Under the pieces are notes generated by a model. That model was not told the DNA's origin, made no database searches, and worked only from the letters and a program-made list of their open reading frames with translations. Both the position numbers and the translations under genes were made by a program. Below are positions 10,131-23,732 of a stretch of 64,000 nt of DNA, in pieces (the stretch's first letter is position 1; each line of letters begins with the position of its first letter). This stretch comes from Prinia subflava (lineage: Eukaryota > Chordata > Aves > Passeriformes > Cisticolidae): the NCBI RefSeq assembly GCF_021018805.1, contig NC_086248.1, positions 55,495,485 through 55,559,484 on the forward strand, given 5' to 3'.

Positions 10131-13100
10131 CTTTGGCCTTTCTGTGGATGCAAGTTATTCAATGGCAATACGTACTCCATGGTCTGAAGTAGTATCTCTG
10201 TTTCTGGGCTCCAGATACAAAAAGACATGATATAAAAAGTGTGTTATAAAAAGAACAAAATATTGACCTGTTCCTGTGGTGAATGAGCGTGAGCAGGCTC
10301 AAAGTGCTGTGCTGTTACTTTTCCTGATCCCTGAGTTGAGGTCATGGTTCATAAAAACAAACAAACCAGAAGCTAATTTAAAGCATTTCAAATCTAGTTA
10401 TCTCTGAGCTTCAGAAGAATGGACACAAGCTAGTTCTGTGTCAGGACTATTATGTCCAGTTCTGAATTTAAGTCATGGTTTGTACTTTCATGGACATTTA
10501 GGGTAAGATTTATCCTGCCCTAGTTCTCAACTAGTTACTTCATCCTAATAGAATTGCCCAGTTTGTGGGAAGTCTGCTTTCAGATGTCCTTGAAGAATTT
10601 CTTAATCATCTGGCTTTTGTTAAAGAAGCAGCCTTATGCAATGAGGAATCCAACACTCACTGGGCCAGAAAGAGAGAGAGAGGGAGCATGACACTTAAGA
10701 GTTAGCAGGCTGCAGGGCAGTTTCTATATTTTACCCAATGTTTGCATAAAGTGACTCACTCTTCTTTGGGCATCAACCAAAATCTTGGGGAAAGCAGGTA
10801 CCAAAGCTCAGCCTGTGCCATCTGACTTGCTCTCGGCAGCTGTCAGTGATGGAGTACACATGGTTTGGTGTTCAATTCTCAGGTGCCCCACTCTGCTGAG
10901 GCCTAGTAAAAGGAAACTGGAGATGTAAGCTTTTGAGCACAGCCAGAAAAATCTAGTGTTGCAACAATACCTGTACTTCAAAAGCTTAGTTTTGCTTTTG
11001 TATCTAATGTCCACTCTGATCCATACACACTGCCTGTGTCCTGTGCCTTAGCATTCACCTGTGTGTATTTCTTTATCTGCAACTTTTTGACTCCTGCTCC
11101 CTTACAGGAATATCTTTATTTAGACCTACAGCCTTTAGCAAGCAAATATTTTTGGCTGGATGGAATTCTGTATCAAAATGTCTTTTCCTTTTGGCACAAA
11201 AATTTGTAATTCTCTCTAAGTTGTCTTCCCCTTCAGTGGTCACTTGAAGGACAAAATATCTACTGGTACCAAATGCAGTTTTGGTAATGGGGTACTGGTG
11301 TAGCATTTCTCCACAGCATTTGTGTACTTCAAACCATTCTTCATTAACACAGATTATTCTAAACTGAACATACGGCTGTAACTGGAGACCATTTCACTAG
11401 TGTCTATTAATATTCGGTCAGATTCTACAGCACTGGCTATGTCCAAAATGTCCTTACTTGCACCAGCAAGTTCTGTTTAAAGTAAGGATAATTTAATTCC
11501 TTTTTGACTGCCTAATCTGGCTCACATTTAGGGATGCAACAACATTTTTTACAGCATTGGTAAGATGATAAAAAACTTTTTAGAAAAAATTTTAAGTTCT
11601 TGAAGAAAGTGATAGCTGATGTCATAAGTATCATTCTTTCCAAATCCTTCTTATAGCAGTGTAGAGTGGGGATCTTCTGCTGAAATGGTTGCCAGTATTT
11701 TCAGTTTCACACATCTTTTTCAAGGGGTTATAACCTTCCTAACAGTAGTTTGAGCAGAAGGTTGTTGTGAAAGTGTCTTTTCCTATCTTGGAAGAGTGAT
11801 AATGGATTTAAATTGAAAAGTAAAATAACTGTTAATATTTTTTAGGTACTTTTCTAGACATTTGTTCATGTATTAATATGACACATGGAAGCAGTTAGCA
11901 AAATGTTCAATTTAAAAGAAGTAAGCATAGAGTGGAGAAGGACAAGCAGTATTTTCTTTTTTTCACCCCTTTAACTATTGTAGGCAATCTGTTTTCAGCA
12001 GTGATATGCGTTGTGTCAGCACCAGAGAGGGGCTTGAGTCCTATGTAAATGGAGGCATCTGCTATACCTCTTTCAAAAGACCTGGCACTCTCCATTTCTG
12101 TTGAATGGAGGGCTCTCAGCCTCTCTCCTGGGGTCACACATAAAGCCAAGAGTTAATCACTCATCCAGAAAGACACATTGCTGCACTGCTTCATTCTGAC
12201 AACCATCCTGTATCTTGCATCCTGTGTTCCCATCTAGTCTTCTATCAGTGCTGTGCTTTCATTTAAATCTTCCTTGTGTGTTTTCTTTTTCTGCATTGTA
12301 TTTGTAAAAAGGAAAAAGTATCCCCTCTTCGTTGCCTTGCCAAACCCATTATACCAGTCTAACTTACCTTCTGTGTAAATTTTTTAGCACTTCTGATCTT
12401 TTGAGAAGTTTTCTTGTGCTTCACCTTCACTTGAATATTGGTCATTATACCTATACAAGTGACTTTTCCTGTTCACAATAGATTCAGAATCTTGTGTGTC
12501 CACATTGGGAAAAGATGCTTTAATGAAACTTCTGCTGCCCTTAGTCTTATATGTTAACATTTTCAAACAATATGATAAGAGTCTGGAGTGAAATTTATCA
12601 TCTCTCAACTTGAAACACTATTCCTTGTCTTATCCTTTTCCATTCACCGTGAGCTTAGGGACGTCATCTCCTGTGGTCAGAATTCATATTCACCTCATTT
12701 AGACACTCCACTTGAAAGCTGACATCTATTCCATGCTCTAACTGCAAGGCAAGACAATTCAGTTCACTGATCTGAACTTGGAAAGACCAAGTGATGTTTA
12801 GAAGTAATGGTTTCTCTCCTTTAATTACAGAAGTATCCAGAGGAACTGACTTGACCACACACCATAACTTTGTGATAGTTCTGTGATATGAGTCTTAATC
12901 CATTATTATAGTGTATATTAACAAGTTTACATATTCAGGTGTATTCATAGTCAAATATATTAGAGATGTGATGATGCAAAAAGGCTTGAGGAAAGAGATA
13001 ATGCTGCATGTTACCAATTCCATTTATAAGAAGGAGGGGGCATACCCAAGCATCCAGTTACCATATATTAACTGTTGCTAATAATAAGTACTTTGCTAAG

Positions 13101-15211
13101 TGCTCTCTGTGCTAAAAAAAGGCGAGGAGCCAAGAGACTCCTGACAATATAAGCAGAGAGTTTAAAAGAGAAATAAAAATTACTGTTAGACTTCAAATTG
13201 GTTTACCAAGACTTTTAAAATGAAGTAATCCGGAGATTTATATAGCAAAGATTGCAAACTTGGCCTAAAGAAGGATCTGATGTTAGTTTTCTTTCAGCAT
13301 TAAAACCCTGTTCAAAGTTCATGATCTACCAGGATTTCCTAACCTTATCAGGAGAACTTCAAAGAAAATTCTGAGAGTGGGTGTCACCAGGGAAAAAGAA
13401 ATAAACAGGGGCTAGCATAATTATAAAATTCAGCATGTGAAAAGGTTCTAGGCAGACAGTCAAAATGACAAGAACAAATACACAAGAAGGCAGAACTCTG
13501 CTAACAGTTACAGCAGTATTGTATATCACTTGTGTTCCTGCTAATGGTAACGTTGTGCTGGTACAGCTCACTTGATCTTTCTGGATCTAGGCCTGATTTT
13601 CAGTGATGTGAAAGCAGAATCATCCACATGTGCCTCTTGCTTTTATTTCTCCTTTGAAGTAAGAGCTGAGGAAAGTGGAAACTTCTTGTGAGTGTGGATA
13701 TTATACCTTATGGAAGGTTGGGCTCAGAAGCAGGAGTTGAATATTTTTGTATATATTCTTCTGTTACACAAGAAATTATTTTTAAATGCAATCAAAACCT
13801 TGGCCCTGGATCCTATTGCACTAAACAGTGGTGTTAAGGGTTCTCTGCAAGCCAGATGAACAAAAGTAATGAAAACAGTAGTCAAAGTTCAAATCCAGTT
13901 ATCTTGCTTCTGATGGGAAAATGCATCAGATTCTCCAAATCTTGTCATTCTCTGATTCTGACTTTAATGACTTAATGTTATTCAAGATATTTTAAAATAC
14001 TTTAGTTGAATAAATAGTACATCTTCAAATGTTAATTTCTTCTGTGAAATTATTTAAAAGTATTAGAAACAAGATTCTGAGTATAAGGGATATTTTCCCA
14101 TTTATTGTTTTGTTTCCGTGCTGATGAATAAGTCAGTTCTATGCCTGGCTACTAACAGTCATTGTCATTGTTGCTACAGCTACAGCTATGGAAGAGAAAC
14201 ATCTTGAGCAAAAGCATCTGTATCACCCTTAAATAAGGAAGAAATATGAATACTTGAAAGCCTTTTAACGTACAGTCTAACACAAGCAATACCAGCCTGC
14301 CATTATTAGCAGATTTCCTGATTGAGATATAAGACAAGTATAAGGAAAAAATGTCTGCAGTCCAAGGAGGTTGTTTTTCTTCCTTCTGAGAAGTAGAGCA
14401 AAAGCCCAACTCGGCTATTTGTTGGTATCCTGAACCATTATTATTCTCCGAGTCTCATTAGGACAAAAGAAAACAAAACAAAAACTCTGCCTTTGTCTTG
14501 GGTCATTCCAGAACATTTGCCCTCTGCTGTAATGTATCCAGGCAGGAAATGTTTTTCTTCTTTTAAATGAGCAGTGCAAGGATATTGTGGAGAATTCATG
14601 GAGGATAATATGCTATCAGCACCCTCCAGTTGTTTGTCATGGCCATTTTCAGCTCAAACGGGGACACTGAGTTCGCTTGAATTCTCATGGTGCTGGCAAA
14701 GGCATCCCTGTGTGACAACAAAAAACCCAACAATCATTTCCTAAAAAGTTTCAGAGAATTATTTTTATCAGATTTATCTCACTGTTTAATTCCACTGCTG
14801 AGAAGAAATGCAGTTTTACAACAGACTTGCACCTTTACTGCATGTACATTTGTGGTAACTGTGCAGTTTTACCTTCTCACATGCTTTGCTTCTCTCTGGA
14901 GGAGATAATAAAGAGGACATAATCTCCTGTGTCCTGTGGATGGATGTGGGCAATGCTTAAGGTCGCTCCAAAACAACAGATCCTCAATTGCAGTTATGGC
15001 TAGGGGCCTTTTCTATTAAAAATGTCTAATTTTCCTGGAGGCAGGAGACTTTGTAGGGGTATGGCACGCCAGAGATGCACAGGAATTTGAGGCTACTTCA
15101 TAAGCACAATTTCCAATCTCAGGATGTTTCTCCACAGTAGTTCTGTGTTATAAAGTTAATATGGATGTTTTATGCAGAAAGTTTTATGTTCTGAAGACTG
15201 GCCATGATGCC
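10131..15211. other. Unique sequence, no gene recognised
   Basis: Five kilobases of AT-rich DNA without a recognisable repeat apart from a short AGAGAG patch near 10670. The stretch 10131-10228 may be more decayed CR1. Short frames on both strands have no splice support. Confidence 0.5.
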
Positions 15212-15248
15212 ACTTAGGTGAGGAGGGTTTCTCTCTCCTCACCTAAGT
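15212..15248. repeat. Perfect 14-bp inverted repeat with 9-nt loop
   Basis: ACTTAGGTGAGGAG at 15212-15225 is the exact reverse complement of 15235-15248. The loop is GGTTTCTCT. The stem does not extend outward, so it is shorter than a normal pre-microRNA stem. It could be a small hairpin, a protein-binding palindrome or a local inverted duplication. The structure is certain from sequence; any role is unknown. Confidence 0.85.
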
Positions 15249-18200
15249 TAAGTCACAAGACCAGGAGCAAAGCAAGGTTAAGCCTCCCTATTGCACAGAG
15301 CAAAAGGAGAGAACTGACAGCAGTGGAAACATCTCATTCTTTTCCTAGAGAAAGCAGTTCTCAGGATATTTAAGTGTCAGTGGTGTTGGATGCTTGGTTA
15401 CTTTATTGCCCAACTTGTGGCAGTTCACCTCTATGTATATCTTGCACATGTACTCAAGGAAGAGCACTTATAATTGCACCCAGAACAGAAAGCAAAGCTC
15501 ATTTTCTAACTGTGGATGCCAGCTGGCAAGCATGGGGCTTGTTTCCTTTCTAAAACATAGACTTTCTTTTTAGCCTTAGCAACTACCTCCCACTTCCTCT
15601 CAAAATATGTGTTTGATGCTTGGTAAAGATCACTGTGGTGATATTACTGATGAGAGGAAAGAGGTAGGAGGATGGTCAGGATGATAGCCACAAATTTAGG
15701 AAACCTAAATTAAAATCTCTGTCACATACTTCCTGTGTTATCTTTGACAAATCACTGAGCCACAGAGCCACAACAGACTCAGTATCCTCAAACTCTGTGC
15801 TTCAATTTCACATCTGTCAAACATGAAGCATAGGATTTCTGTAGCAGGAGTTTATGTAAATTCTGATTGTGAGGTTTCTGGATATTTGCTGTCATGGGGG
15901 CCACACTGCTTTTTAAACTAAAGCTTTTGAAAGGGATCATTAAGATATATAACAAGAGGACTTGCTTTAACCCATTTGTTTATTCTCATCATGAAGAAGC
16001 TCAGTCTGAACACAAAAATAAATGCTGTGGAACTGTAGAAGAGGGTTTCTTCATCAGGAACAGATGAACAAACCCTTGCAACCTTTTTGGGAGAAACTGC
16101 TCCTCTCTGTTGTATTTTCCAAAAGAATAAGTGTAAAAGAATGGTTGAAATAATAAACTGTTCTGAAAAAAATATGATTTCCTGTTGAGTAATCCAAGGC
16201 TTTATTGTTTCTCAGGAAGCAGAGAACTGCAGAATCTTAAAAAAAAAAAAATCAACACACTAGTTAGCACAGACTAATAAAGTAACTGTTAACATTACGT
16301 GACATGCCTCTGGAAGTATATTTATGCCTCCAAGAATTCCCCAGTGATGGTTTTCTGACTGGTTTTGTTTGCTTTGTACGATTTAGGGTCTATTGTTATG
16401 AGATATAATTTAAAATACATGAGGATGAGAACCAGTTCATTTTATTTCAATAATTATTTTACTTTTTTCTTGCCAAGTACCTATCCAAATCTGTCAAGAA
16501 ACTGAAAAACAAAAGCCTCAATCCTGTAAAGCCTCTCTGAGGTAGGAGAGAAAATAATTGCCTATAGTCAGAGTCAAGACAGTGGGCTTTTACAAATAAT
16601 AAAATGTACCCAAGCACTGAGGTCAGGGGTCTATTTGAGTGAACCAGCACAAGAACCAGCTTGCATAATGTAGGTGCATTGCTGTTGTGGGACCTGTTGT
16701 CTGTGATCTAGGGCTGAAGGTGAGACGGAGGCCAGCACCAACAGAGTGTGAGCAGCATAACAGAACCCACACAAAATTTCCCATAGCTTGACCCAAGCCC
16801 CGCAACATCCTCTGGAAAGAAAAATAGCATTTCAAGAAGACAAGTTAATCTTTGGTTACTTGCCTTAAAAAAAACTAGTTCTCAGTTTTGTTAGTGCAGT
16901 GCAGCAATAAACCTTTTTGCAGTGGTGACAGCTTCAGAGTGATGCCTATTTCCCACCCACCAATGCCACTTGCAAAGTTTTTACTGAGCTACTGCAGTAA
17001 GAAAACTTTTGAGAGTTATTTTAATTAATGTTTTACTTCTCAAACCTTAATGTTGTTAATTTTGAGAAGTCATTAGAATGCTGGCATGAACAGTAGACAA
17101 TAGTTACAGGTTTTAATGAATGCAAATGTGGGGAGGAACCCTTTTTCATCTTCTAAGAAAAGGAAGGGATTAATCTAAAATGGCATACTTAATTACCCAA
17201 ATCATGTCTTCAGTGAAAAGCAATAAAAATGGGAGCCTGTGATTATTTCTATATTTCTGAAATAAAATGTTGATGTCCTTAGCAAAGAAATACTTCAGTG
17301 ACAGTCTGAAAACAAATGTCTCCAATATACTTTCAATATATATTTAAGGGTTCATTATTCTTGGTTTGTTTTATGCCAGTTGAACATTAAAACAGATTTT
17401 CTCAAGCTCAGGAATCATGCATCAATTACATGAAGATTAATCCTCAATAAACTTGCTTTCAACAATCAGTTGGTTCACTCTATATTTATGGCAAGGAATT
17501 CAAGTCACAGAATCTTCATAAGGTGCTTATTTTAAAGTACTATAATTTCCCTGCTTATCCTGTACTTTCTTCTCTAATTCAACGGAAAACCGATTATTAC
17601 ATAGGCATAAGAAATGTTTCTAATTTGGCTTTTTCCAGATCTCTTCTTAGCAGATATTACTTTCTCACGGATTGCCCCAGTTTAATATACAAAGTGCATA
17701 AATAAGATGTCGGGACAAAAAAAAAAAAGATTGCCGGAAAGAAAAAGTGGAGCTCTTTGGTTCCTACAGAGAACAACTGTATATGAACAGATACATGTTT
17801 TCTGAATGACAGGATTCTACCCTGAGACTAGTGACAACTGATTGAGGCCTAAAAGGTTCAGAGTGGCCTTTCCAAAGACTGAAGGGAGATTAAAATTTGT
17901 CTAGGGTCATGTCAGGGAATTGTTCTAGTGCAGATTCATTCAAGGACTCACAAACATCTGCAGCCATTTAAATTGGTTGTGTCAAAACAAGTCTTGCTAC
18001 AAATTTTCTTAAAATTTGAAGACAAAAGGAAATTAAAAATCCAGATCTCAATTTTGTAGCTCAGTCCACTTTCTCCATTGTCTAAGTCATGGATGAAAAG
18101 TGCTTTCAGGTAGAAACCCTATAAAAACATGTGATGTCATCTTAAAACTGGGCAAAATTTGCTATTCTAGTTTGATTTAACTTCGAGTTCTTGCCTTTAT

Positions 18201-21200
18201 TTTAACACAAAGTTCAAATCAAATTAAGATTTGATAACATAAAGAATTTAGTCAACAAAACCCCTTAGTAGAACAACTATCTTTCCCCCATTCTAGTTCC
18301 AGTCATTTTATTAGATGGAGTTTTCCCCCTCTCGTTCTGATGCCAGTGTATCACCCATGCAATGGGTCACTTTAATCTCAATTATTTATACTTTTTCTGA
18401 AATTGTGAGATATTTATGTAGAGCCATATATATTTGGCTGTACTTTTATTATTTCAAATATATCTATATATTGACACTTTCCAGCACAAATGTATTGTAT
18501 ATGGCATATTCTTCCTGGCAGTTGTAAGGCTTTCAATCCCTACTCAGCTACACGTCCAAACAGAAAGGAAGGAAATAGTTGCTGTATGGTGGAGCTCATT
18601 GCTTGTCTTCTCTCAGCTTCTCTGTGCCATCTACACAGGTATTCAGTATGTAAGCAATTATTTTTATTTTCATTTTCATATCTTTTGATTACTTTAGATA
18701 TATAAATATCTTTGTGTGTATGTCCTCTGCTCACTGTAGGAGGGGAAGACCACAGCATTCTGCACACCATTGTACTGTTAAAGAGCTGCATGAAAGTAAA
18801 AAGAAGTCTGCTTGCAGGGCCATGGTGTGAGTTGCCCCAGCAGGTTTTGGTATAATCTATCTGACTATACTACCTGTAAACTACCTACAGTAAACTACCT
18901 CACTTTGCCTTTCTCTTTTTCCTTTCCTCCCAGAACAGCTCAGACCTGAGGTTCTTCAAACCACGGTTACTTCACAGGGAGTTTTTTTACCCAAGCCCCT
19001 GGGCCAAACAGCAGGTGCAACACAAAGCTGGGAGTGAGATTCTGGGCAAAATGCTGATGGTCAGGCTGGTGACCTACTTTGCACAGCTGACACACGTGTG
19101 CTTCCTCTGAGGGTGTCCCTGCTGCAGGGAAGGTCTGGGCTCTCCAGTGGTGTGTGTGTGTACACATGCTCATAGGAAGTAGAGGAGCAGACTTTTCTTG
19201 CAAGCAAATTGTCCTATTAAACCTGAATTCGGGAATGACCTTTTTTTTTTTTCTGATGAAATCTAAGGCCAGGTGGCATTTTGCTTCTTGAAAAGGGGCA
19301 TATGTTTATGTACAGGGCTCATGTGATGATATTAATGATTGATGATTAGTAGAAGGAAATACCAGGCACATGGCCTGTTCTACAGGGGGTCATCAAGCTA
19401 GACATGGTAGCTGTATTTCAAGAAAATGTCTAGGAGCCTAAAGGCTTTCTAATAGCATTAAAAGTTTTATGATCTGGAGTCAGGCAATCGAATCTCATGC
19501 TTCATGCAATCTTCATGCTCATGCTGATCTCCACAGGAACCAGGAAGGCATTTCCCACCACGAGAGCTTTATGCAGTTGTCTGGTTGGTTTCCATCTTTT
19601 CCCAGATTGATGGAAAATGGAGCCTGTTGGAAGCAGGACACTTGAACTGCATGGAGTGACCCCCACATAGCTGTGTCCCCACGTAGCTCCTAAAGAGCTA
19701 AAGATTTTGAATCCTATGGAAATGAATGCATTATGACAGGAAAGCTCCTACAAAATACCTTCAAAGTGAAACTCTAGGCCAGCTTTCAGTCTCTATTAGG
19801 TAGGTGCAGTGCTCATTGAATGCACTCCCAGAACAGAGAACAATACTTGGCAAGCTGCTTCTAGTGAGGAAAAATGATTAATGTTGAATGCCAAGTGCTC
19901 ATAAAATGGTGTGGCACTTGTACACAGTGTCTTTTCTCATCTTAGGTATGAGGCTAGTCACTGCATCAAAGCAGAGCAGAGTGTTCACAGCATCGTTTTT
20001 GTTCTCCAACCCCTAAAGCACTGTCATGCCAGCCAGCTTCTCTGTATGCCCATCTGATAAAATCTCTGCTCTGTTTTGGCTGCTTCCTGCTCCTCATCTA
20101 CTTTTAATTGTCTCTGTGGCTTTTTTCTTCTCTTTTTTTGTTTCTCTTCTCATTCTTTTCTGCCCAACTGAAGGAAATAATTTGTTAGTTGTTATTGACA
20201 TTTTTACTTTGATCTGGATAATGTAAAATATTTTAATCTGGAATGAAATATGATGCTACCATTTTGTCATTAGAAAAAGAAAGATTTTTTTCTCATGGGA
20301 ACTTTTATGTAGACAAATATATACACACATAATTAACAGTAGCATGGACAAAAGCAAATTGCTTCAGCAAGGCAGCATTTACCATCTGTTTAAGCCAAGA
20401 CTTCTTCATTTTTCCTGCTTGGAACACAATGTTTAAGAATGTTTTTCTTATGATGTCACAATGTCCCTTTTGGGTCCAAAGTTAATATTCCCTTTAACAT
20501 CTCAGTCAGTATTTTCCCCTAATAATACCCTATATTTTTGTCATTATTTTTTGCAGTCTTGTAAAAGTTGTAATGATGCAGCCAAAGAAGAGTTTTGAAA
20601 ACTACATCTAGACACCAAGGTCAGGAAAAGCAACTGGCTCCTCATACACTTTGTGAGTTTAATGACCAAAACAACTTGAGTTTTTGTAAAATAAAAGCTA
20701 GTCCTCTGTCTGAGAGAAAGAAGACAAAGTAGTCAAATTACTCTGTAATTTCTTTTATAATTTACAAGTTAAAAGTGGGGAGACCCCTCCTCCCTGTCCT
20801 CTTGTTCAGTGGAAAATATGGAAATAGCAATTAAGTAGGTACAAATACAATGTTGACCATAACAGTGTTACTGTTGTCATTCCACAGGGAAACAGCAGAA
20901 CAAGGTGAAACAATTCACAGAAAATACTACATACACTGAGATACTGAAATACACAATACACTGGAGAAAAGCCTCCAGTGTTCATGTTGGGATCGACCCA
21001 GAAATGCTGGAACAGACAAGATGCCAAAACTGTGCACCTTTGAGGCAAAGTTGGAAAACAAGGAGTTTGACATAATGGTCACTTGTATCTACTTCTCTAA
21101 AGGGGGCCAAGATGATTTGATTCGGCTTTACACATCCTTGTGAAGTTGTCATGATCTCCTTGTTCTTCCCTAGGGTTTGATACAAATGGCAAACTTGAGA

Positions 21201-23554
21201 AGTCTGAAGAATATGAGAACTGTGGATTTTAAGAAGTGGTTTGGGGAAGGGAGAGTGGATAACCTGAAGTGGGAAAACACTAAAGCTGTGACTTGTGATG
21301 CAAGAGGGATGGTCTTGGAGAACAGGACAAGAACTGTTATCCTCCTGCAGGAAAAGAAGGAAATCCAGCAGAAAGATAACAGAATATGGTCAAAATTTTA
21401 CTTTTTGTGAACCAGAATGCTTCAGTACTAGAAAGCAGTGGATTATGAGAAGCAGATTATGAGAAGCACAGCTGCAGATATATAGGACACAGCTACAAAC
21501 AGCTTCTAGAAGCTAACAGCTTCATGTTTTATTTACTTCTTTACTTCAGCAGAAGACCACCTTACACTCAGAGAGAGACTAGAAGTTGTCCACAATCATC
21601 AGTCAATCAATTAAACACAACTCTCCCAGGCAGAGTAAGGGAAAATGCACAACCTGCAATTTTTTATGTGGGTTGGAAGGCAAGAGAAACAGAATATCTG
21701 GACAGGGAGAGAAATATGTAGGAGACGTGAGAAGGTGAGTCTGTTCCACCTAGGATAATTAAGGAGCCAGTTTGTTGCCATTGCAACATCCCTTACAAAA
21801 CACAAGCTGAATCCCTAATGAGCTTATCTTTTAAAATAAGAGAAAGCCTTTCCTGCCTCAGTAACACATACTTGTTATGTGCTCAGAATGTGCTGTTCTC
21901 TTTCCAAAAGCTTTTCATCTTAAAGTGAGTTTTCGCCAACCGGTCTGAGACAGAGCTCTGTGAAACAGCATGGCAAAAAAACAAGACTGCATGCCATTCA
22001 ACTTTAATAAGTCATGGGAGAAGATATTGTTTAGCCTTGGAGAGTTTATACTCTCAGATTTATAGCTGTAAGTAATTAAAAGGAAGCAAGCCATCTTGAA
22101 CCTGCCTATGCTCCAGCTCTTACAGGGCCCAGTGTCTTGCATCTGGCATGGCTCAAGGGCCTGCGTCCTTTTTGAAAGAGAAGGGACTAATTGAGTTGGC
22201 TACTCCTTGCTAGTGGTGCAGGCAGCGCTGTGGGCATTGGGGAGAGTTCATGGGGTCTCCAGGCCAGAAAAAGAACTTTACTAAACTTTTCTTCTTACAA
22301 AGCAGACTTTTTGGTCTGTTGCCATCACAGAGACTTCAATATTTGGACCTTCGTACAAAGCTTTTTATCCCAACGGTCTGGGCTGGGGAGTGAGTGCACA
22401 TGCCCAGCCACAGCAGAGCTGGGGTTCCATGCTGCCTCTGGGAGGCAGGTGTGACCAGAAGCTGGGAGCAGGCTGGGGAGGCATGCAGAGCTGGCAGACC
22501 TCCCTAGGAGTCTGGTCTGGCTTGTAAAATGCACTAGGGAGGATCCTGGAGTTATAGTTCTCATTTGACTCAATCTCTATATTCCACTGCATAGTCATTC
22601 AGACCTTCTCAGAGGTGTGTGCTGTCTTTGTTACCCACTCTTTGAGCTCTCCATATGATTAAAGGTGCACCTGTATATCCAAGTGGTCATGAATATTCAT
22701 TATCAACTTTTTTTTTATTATTTTATTTTAAAGGGATAAAAGTTGTAGTGAAAACTTGTGTCATCTGAGAAGGTTTTTTCAGTAATTTTGACTGAAAAAG
22801 GCTGGCACAGCACACAATACGCACTGTTATCTAGATTTTAATAAATTCAAAGACAAGTAAAAAAGACTCCCATTGTTCAAGAGCTGTTCTATAGCTGAAC
22901 ACATGTGCTGAAGCACAGTGGATTAAATACTAACAAAAGTGCCCAATGTCTAGAACAGTTTAAATACAACAATGGCAACAGCCTGGCTGTTGATGCCCAG
23001 TCCTACCTGCTGTCTTCTGGGGTTTGGACACCAACGAAACACCTGGGCTCAGAGTCATAGACCTTGAACTGATGGTATCAAAGCAGAGGAAGATTTATTT
23101 TTGTTAAGTTCTGAAAGCAGACATTTGCACAATCCTTTAAAGATGTTAAGTACTATTCCTCTGGAGGCATGTTGGTTTCCTTTTGGCAAATTTGGGACAA
23201 AAATCAGGAACTGTGGCAAAACTACTTAAAATTCAGAAGGACCACTGAGATAAAAGATAGGTCTAAACTAAAAGAGGAGAATACAGCATCAAAAGAAAGA
23301 AAGGATGTTAGAGGTTCATAAGGAGAAAAAGGAAAACCAAGTAGTATCATCATGATAGAAAGTATATTGGGCATAATCTATTCTTCAGGAAAGAAATAAA
23401 ATAAATGATAGAATGAAATGAAGTATTGACACTTAAAGTGGAGACTTCAGTCATGCTGATGGAAACTTTCTTGTTAGGGTATAGATCACTGAAGCATTAG
23501 TCTGCTAAACTTCTGGCTGAGACCAGTGGACATGATGGTTCCTGCCTTTGCCAG
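15249..23554. other. Unique sequence with minor repeats
   Basis: No gene recognised. Small items are an A12 run near 16240, an A12 run near 17718, an 11-bp unit GTAAACTACCT present twice at 18876-18900, pyrimidine-rich DNA near 20115-20160 and a 14-bp tandem duplication at 21441-21468. The portion 22190-22520 is richer in G+C but has no splice-flanked open frame I would defend. Confidence 0.5.
21441..21468. repeat. 14-bp unit duplicated in tandem
   Basis: GATTATGAGAAGCA occurs twice, head to tail and without mismatch. It is a small local duplication of no evident function. Confidence 0.9.
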
Positions 23555-23732
23555 TCAGAATAGAGGCCAAGCTGTGCTGTGGGTGCCATTTGTCACAGAG
23601 GATCCACCACCAGCAAGAGTTTATGCTTTTGCCTGGTGTATCCTTCCCCAAGCACCGCTGCCATCTCTGTCTCTGTGCCCTGGAGCAGATAGGATTGAGG
23701 ATGAGCAGATACACAACAGCAAAAAGAACAAA
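23555..23732 (+). other. Weak exon candidate
   Basis: CCTGCCTTTGCCAG precedes this interval as an acceptor-like string, and AAA|GTGAGTGC follows as a donor. Two of three frames are open through the 178 bp; in one of them the interval ends on a complete codon and reads DRIEDEQIHNSKKNK near its end. No family is recognised and no partner exon is visible, so this may be chance. Confidence 0.18.

Noticed and set aside
9681..10228. Overlapping open frames of 62-134 codons
   Set aside because: They are frames of a decayed CR1 LINE and its antisense, not host genes.
16459..16835. Two short minus-strand frames, one with a signal-like hydrophobic start
   Set aside because: The hydrophobic start is internal, the frames are short, and there is no further evidence.
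22191..22598. GC-richer block with several overlapping frames
   Set aside because: Open length follows from base composition; no splice pair or protein similarity supports a gene.
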